Positions 5,271 through 8,900 of a stretch of DNA of 8,900 nucleotides are shown one piece after another. The notes under the pieces were generated by a model. It was not told the origin of the DNA and made no database searches. It saw only the letters and a program-made list of their open reading frames with translations. The DNA comes from an uncultured Verrucomicrobiales bacterium (GTDB lineage Bacteria > Verrucomicrobiota > Verrucomicrobiia > Verrucomicrobiales > Akkermansiaceae), in contig CALABM010000133.1 in NCBI GenBank assembly GCA_937885815.1, positions 1 to 8,900 on the forward strand, given 5' to 3'. Both the position numbers and the translations under genes were made by a program. How positions within the stretch are numbered: position 1 is the first letter of the stretch; every line of letters begins with the position of its first letter.

Positions 5271-6362
5271 GTGCATCTTTACGTCCATATCCCCTTTTGC
5301 CTGCGCATCTGCCCGTACTGTGCCTTCTACAAGCACATGCTGGGGCGCACGGATTTGGAGGGATTTGTGCGCGCGGTGGCGGAAGAGGCACGCCTGAGGC
5401 TGCCGGAGGGATATGCGCCGGAGACCATCTATTTTGGCGGTGGCACCCCGAGCCTGCTCTCACCGAGACACTTAGATATACTGGTGGAAGGGCTGAGACG
5501 CGTGGTGGATTTCTCAGGCGTGAAGGAATGGAGCTTTGAGAGTAATCCTGCCACCTTCACCACGGCAAAGGCTGAGCAATGGGCGCGGCTGGGCATCACC
5601 CGCGTATCACTCGGAGCGCAAAGCTTTGAGCCTGAGCTGCTGAAGCTGCTGGGCCGCACGCACAGCCCGCAGCAGATAGAGCAAAGCGTGGCGATGCTGA
5701 GAGCCGCCGGCATACCGCAGGTGAATATAGACCTCATGTTCTCCCTGCCCGGCCAAAGCCTTGCACAGTGGCAGCACACGCTGGAATGCGCCATCGCGCA
5801 GCAGCCGGACCACGTATCCACCTACAACCTCACCTATGAGGAAGATACCGCCTTCTTCGACACCTTCGGAGCGGAGGCGAATGATGAAGACACGGATGTG
5901 GCCATGTTCACCATGGCGGACGAGCTGCTCACGCGTGCAGGCTACCGCCATTACGAAATATCCAACTTTGCGCGTGACGGCAAAATATCTCACCACAATC
6001 TCGCATGCTGGCGGGGCGAAGATTACTACGGCTTAGGCCCCGGCGCCTATGGCACCTTGCAAGGCACACGCTACAGGAATACGGAAGACACCGCTGCTTA
6101 CACCGCCGCGCTGAAAGAAGGCCGCCTGCCGGAGCACAGCAGTGAAAGCATCAGCCCGGAGGACCGCCGCACCGAGCTGCTGGGGCTGCGCCTGCGCACG
6201 GATGAAGGCCTACCACCCGAGCTTCTCCGCCCACAGGATAAAGGGCTTGTGGATATGCTCATCCAAGAAGAGCTGGCCACCCTGCGCGCGGATGGCAGCC
6301 TGCTGCTCACCCTGCGAGGGCGCCTGCTGGCAGATGAAATTGCGGTACAGCTGCTGAGCTGA
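5271..6362 (+). CDS. hemW: Radical SAM heme chaperone HemW (coproporphyrinogen III oxidase-like)
   Basis: A 363-residue protein of normal length for HemW, starting at GTG. It opens with the radical-SAM cluster motif C10-x3-C14-x2-C17 in the IPFC...CPYC context. True oxygen-independent coproporphyrinogen oxidase HemN has a further Cys two residues later; here that position is Phe, which favours HemW, a heme-binding chaperone that hands heme to target proteins. Other family marks: YFGGGTPSLL (54-63) for SAM binding, DLMFSLPGQ, the HVSTYNLTYEE segment (about 181-191), and YEISNFA...HHNLACWRGEDYYGLGPGA (228 on). The C-terminal part has the winged-helix-like HemN_C region (GLRLRTDEGL). It lies 101 bp after nagB but beyond its terminator, and is tail to tail with nadE with 15 bp between the stops. 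HemW versus another HemN-like member is inferred from the motif. Confidence 0.88.
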   Translation: MHLYVHIPFCLRICPYCAFYKHMLGRTDLEGFVRAVAEEARLRLPEGYAPETIYFGGGTPSLLSPRHLDILVEGLRRVVDFSGVKEWSFESNPATFTTAKAEQWARLGITRVSLGAQSFEPELLKLLGRTHSPQQIEQSVAMLRAAGIPQVNIDLMFSLPGQSLAQWQHTLECAIAQQPDHVSTYNLTYEEDTAFFDTFGAEANDEDTDVAMFTMADELLTRAGYRHYEISNFARDGKISHHNLACWRGEDYYGLGPGAYGTLQGTRYRNTEDTAAYTAALKEGRLPEHSSESISPEDRRTELLGLRLRTDEGLPPELLRPQDKGLVDMLIQEELATLRADGSLLLTLRGRLLADEIAVQLLS

Positions 6363-6377
6363 GGCTCCGCGGCTTGC

Positions 6378-8294
6378 TTACAGCCAGAGCGCGGCGGAAA
6401 CATCCGTAGGCATGCGCCAGTCTCCACGGGGAGAGAGCGCAATGGAGCCCACCTTGGGACCATCCGGCACGCAAGTACGCTTGAACTGCTGCGTGAAGAA
6501 ACGGCGCAGGAAGGTGCGCAGAGTACTCTCCACCAAAGCTTCATCATACTCACCCGCAAAGGCATGCAGGGCCAGCGCCCGGAGCTTCTCAGGCTCAGCG
6601 CCGTATTTGATGAAGTGATAGAGGAAGAAGTCATGCAGGTCATACGGCCCAAGGATTTCCTCCGTCTTCTGGTCAATCTTACCGTCATCAGAGGGCGGCA
6701 GCAGCTCGGGGCTCACGGGCGTGGCGTTCACATCTCGCAGCACGGCAGCAAGCTCAGGCTCGGCCTGAGTGGCGGCGTACTCAATGAGGCAGCGAATGAG
6801 TGACTTAGGAATGGAGCAGTTCACGCCATACATGCTCATGTGGTCGCCATTATAAGTGGCCCAGCCGAGCGCAATCTCGGAAAGGTCACCCGTGCCGACA
6901 ACCATACCGCCGGTCTTATTAGCCAAGTTCATGAGCAGCTTGGTGCGCTCGCGGGCCTGCACGTTCTCATAAGTATTGGTGCGCAGCGCGGGGTCAAAGT
7001 CCAAATCCTTGAAGTGCAGCAGACAAGCCTCCTTAATGTTCACCTCCTTAAAGCTACAGCCCAGCAGCTGAATCATCTTCACGGCGTTGTTATAGGTGCG
7101 CCCGGTAGTACCGAAGCCGGGCATGGTAATGGCGAGAATGCAGTCATTGCTGCGGCCCAGGAGCTTGCAAGCGCGGTCACACACAAGCAAGGCCAGCGTG
7201 CTGTCCAGACCACCGGAAACGCCGATAACCAGTGTTTTCGCGTACGCGCACTCAATGCGCTTGGCCAGAGCAGCCGCCTGAATGTTCAGAATCTCCTCAC
7301 AGCGGGCTGTGGTCTCCTCCGCAGCCGGCACGAAGGGGCGGGACGGCAGGTACGCATAGCTCAAATCACAGGGGATTTCCACCGGGCTGAGGGAAATGCG
7401 GCGGGGCTGAGCCCAGTCTGCCGGGAGCTGATTATCACAGAAAGTGCTGTCACTCAAGCGGGCAGCGGCGAGGCGCTGCATGTCCACATCCGCATAGCTG
7501 ATGCTCAGCTCGCGGGAGAAAGGAGTGTTCTGCGCGGCAAGGCGGCCATTCACGGCAATCATCGCTGCGCCGGAGCAAACGGCATCCTGCGTGCTCTCAC
7601 CCACACCGGCTGCGGCATGCACATACGCCGCGAGGCAGCTGCCGCTGCGGGCCGTCAGCAGAGTGCGGGTGTACTCAGCCTTGCCGGCCATGACAATGGC
7701 AGCGGAAGGATTCAGGATGACGCGTGCGCCCTGCATGGCCAGGCGGGTGGACGGCGGCAGCATTGCCGTGCTGTCATCACCCATCTCCACGCCAAAGCTC
7801 AGCTCCGCGTTCATTTCAAAGAGCAAATCCGCCCCTACGGGAATGCAAGAAGAGCCGGCAAAGTTCTCAATCACGGAGCGCGTGAGCACATGAGCGGGGC
7901 TGAACTGGCGGCGCTCGTAGCCGGAGCGCTTGTTCAGCAGGTAGCTCTTAGGCACAAAGCCCTTCACCACACCCTGCTGCACCACGGCAGCAACATTATA
8001 CAGGCAGTCATCCACCAGAAGAGGAAGCCCCACCACAGCCACCGCCGGAAGGTGTGCCGTCTCGCGAGCAAAGCGGGCAAGCCCCTGCTCCGCGGCCTTC
8101 AGCAAATCTGCGCGGAAAAATAAATCAGCACATGAGGCAGAGGTGATACAAAGCTCAGGGAACACCACCACGGAAGCGCCGCCGGTAGTGGCCGCCTCCA
8201 TGGCCGTGATGAGTTCAGTCGTGTTGAAATCCACATCTGCCACGCGCACGCGAGGCACCGCTGCCGCTAATCTGTAATAGCCGTATGTGCTCAT
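6378..8294 (-). CDS. nadE: NAD+ synthetase with nitrilase-like N-terminal domain; catalytic Cys of the glutaminase site replaced
   Basis: The 638-residue product has the two-domain layout of glutamine-dependent NAD+ synthetase, which amidates nicotinic acid adenine dinucleotide using ATP. Residues about 7-290 are a nitrilase-fold glutaminase domain: E47 (VFPEL) and K116 (VPKSY) of the Glu-Lys-Cys triad are present, but the position of the nucleophilic Cys (usual ICEDLW context) is G172 in VEMGDDST. Residues about 320-638 are the synthetase: PP-loop SGGLDS (360-365), MPGFGTTGRTYNNA, YENVQARERT, GTGDLSEIALGW and SPRGDWRMP near the C-terminus, all intact. The start at 8294 is chosen because protein similarity begins there; the open frame runs on to 8867, but that part is antisense to folP. 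A promoter lies directly upstream. It may depend on free ammonia or on another glutaminase subunit. Confidence 0.92.
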   Translation of the reverse strand: MSTYGYYRLAAAVPRVRVADVDFNTTELITAMEAATTGGASVVVFPELCITSASCADLFFRADLLKAAEQGLARFARETAHLPAVAVVGLPLLVDDCLYNVAAVVQQGVVKGFVPKSYLLNKRSGYERRQFSPAHVLTRSVIENFAGSSCIPVGADLLFEMNAELSFGVEMGDDSTAMLPPSTRLAMQGARVILNPSAAIVMAGKAEYTRTLLTARSGSCLAAYVHAAAGVGESTQDAVCSGAAMIAVNGRLAAQNTPFSRELSISYADVDMQRLAAARLSDSTFCDNQLPADWAQPRRISLSPVEIPCDLSYAYLPSRPFVPAAEETTARCEEILNIQAAALAKRIECAYAKTLVIGVSGGLDSTLALLVCDRACKLLGRSNDCILAITMPGFGTTGRTYNNAVKMIQLLGCSFKEVNIKEACLLHFKDLDFDPALRTNTYENVQARERTKLLMNLANKTGGMVVGTGDLSEIALGWATYNGDHMSMYGVNCSIPKSLIRCLIEYAATQAEPELAAVLRDVNATPVSPELLPPSDDGKIDQKTEEILGPYDLHDFFLYHFIKYGAEPEKLRALALHAFAGEYDEALVESTLRTFLRRFFTQQFKRTCVPDGPKVGSIALSPRGDWRMPTDVSAALWL

Positions 8295-8304
8295 CTCGCC
8301 GTTT

Positions 8305-8332
8305 ATTCTGACACATTCGCAGCGAAAGTCAA
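8305..8332 (-). promoter_or_regulatory. Promoter of nadE, near-leaderless layout
   Basis: On the minus strand TTGACT (8327-8332), 16-bp spacer, CAGAAT (8305-8310). The ATG begins 10 nt after the -10 box, so the predicted leader is about 4 nt. GGCGAG touches the ATG and is too close to serve as a Shine-Dalgarno site. Confidence 0.5.
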
Positions 8333-8373
8333 TCAAAACTGCTGACACAGTGCCCCCGCAGCTCAATATTTGC

Positions 8374-8402
8374 TTGCCGCGCCCCCGGTGGCACGCTATA
8401 CT
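8374..8402 (+). promoter_or_regulatory. Promoter of folP, near-leaderless layout
   Basis: TTGCCG (8374-8379), 17-bp spacer, TATACT (8397-8402). The first ATG at 8413 begins 10 nt after the -10 box; no Shine-Dalgarno sequence is visible. It is divergent from the nadE promoter, about 40 bp away. Confidence 0.6.
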
Positions 8403-8412
8403 CAGCGCAGAG

Positions 8413-8900
8413 ATGATGAGAACGTGGCAGTTGCGAAATGAATTATGGGAACTTCCCGCCCGAGGGAGCATCATGGGCATCCTGAACGTCACGCCGGATT
8501 CCTTTTCGGACGGCGGCAAGTTCACCGGCACAGAGGCCGCCCTGCAGCACGCCATGACCATGCTGGATGAAGGCGCGGATATCATTGATGTGGGGGGAGA
8601 ATCCACCCGCCCCGGGTCAGCCGAGGTGAGCACGGATGAAGAGCTCCGCCGCGTCATCCCCGTCATCACCGCGCTGCGAGCTGAGCGCCCCGCCGCGCGT
8701 ATCTCCATCGATACCCGCCACCCGGAAGTGGCCTCCGCTGCACTGAACGCCGGAGCGGATATCGTGAACGATATCACCGGCCTCACTAACCCCGCCATGC
8801 GCGCCCTCTGCGCGGAGCGACCCTGCGGCATCATCCTCATGCACATGCAAGGCACCCCGCAAACCATGCAACTCGCCCCGCATTACACAGATGTTGTGGC
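8413..8900 (+). CDS. folP: Dihydropteroate synthase, 3'-partial
   Basis: FolP joins 6-hydroxymethyl-7,8-dihydropterin diphosphate and p-aminobenzoate to dihydropteroate in folate synthesis and is the sulfonamide target. About 162 residues are visible, roughly 60% of a usual 270-285; the gene runs off the window end. Signature motifs appear in family order: MGILNVTPDSFSDGG from residue 21 (first DHPS signature), GGESTRPGS at 61-69 (second signature), SIDTRHPEVA with D100, and NDITG at 119-123, then LMHMQGTPQTM. The start could be either of two adjacent ATGs (8413 or 8416); I take the first. It is transcribed divergently from nadE with 118 bp between starts. Family assignment is very secure. 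Confidence 0.95.
   Translation, partial: MMRTWQLRNELWELPARGSIMGILNVTPDSFSDGGKFTGTEAALQHAMTMLDEGADIIDVGGESTRPGSAEVSTDEELRRVIPVITALRAERPAARISIDTRHPEVASAALNAGADIVNDITGLTNPAMRALCAERPCGIILMHMQGTPQTMQLAPHYTDVV

Noticed and set aside
6840..8123. Long plus-strand open frame of 427 codons across nadE
   Set aside because: It is the complement of a well-supported gene in GC-rich DNA; its product is His/Ala/Gly-rich with no domain and no ribosome binding site.
8295..8867. N-terminal extension of nadE by 191 codons in the same open frame on the minus strand
   Set aside because: It lies antisense to folP, shows low-complexity Ser/Arg/Met-rich sequence with no NadE similarity, and would read through the nadE promoter; similarity begins at the ATG at 8294.

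Overview
The window looks like a chromosomal segment of a moderately GC-rich bacterium in which a tRNA locus separates atypical DNA (about 1-4060) from ordinary housekeeping genes (about 4200-8900). The promoters look like E. coli sigma-70 sites (TTGACT/TTGATT with TAGAAT/TAAAAT/TATACT boxes at 16-18 bp), which argues against Bacteroidota. The NagB form, heavy mucosal-sugar emphasis and overall style suggest a Verrucomicrobiota/Akkermansia-like gut bacterium. That placement is inference and not proven from this window.

Left part. Positions 1-788 hold an AT-rich gene for a membrane protein of unknown function; it is cut by the window edge and appears frameshifted near its 3' end. A 520-base gene-less stretch follows, rich in short inverted repeats. 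Then comes tRNA-Lys(CUU) with its own terminator (minus strand, 1314-1417). A second, almost identical copy of this tRNA and terminator lies at 4066-4169. The two 123-bp copies differ at one base and bracket a 2.6-kb cassette of lower GC than the housekeeping side. The cassette carries an overlapping pair of secreted-protein genes on the plus strand (a small TolC-like helical protein and a lipoprotein with a YceK-like tail) and a cytoplasmic ankyrin-repeat protein gene.

Right part. tRNA-Thr(CGU) lies directly upstream of the second tRNA-Lys on the minus strand. nagB (glucosamine-6-phosphate deaminase, strong codon bias), a strong terminator and hemW follow on the plus strand. nadE (NAD+ synthetase with a nitrilase-like domain) faces hemW tail to tail on the minus strand. 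folP (dihydropteroate synthase, cut by the window end) is transcribed away from nadE out of a 118-bp shared promoter region.

Two points stand out. First, the glutaminase domain of NadE has Gly where the family has its catalytic Cys (residue 172, codon at 7779-7781), while the synthetase half is intact. Second, four genes (ankyrin, nagB, nadE, folP) have a -10 box ending only 6-10 nt before the start codon and no Shine-Dalgarno sequence, so they are probably read from leaderless or nearly leaderless mRNAs. Two others (the 1621 gene and hemW) have textbook Shine-Dalgarno sites.
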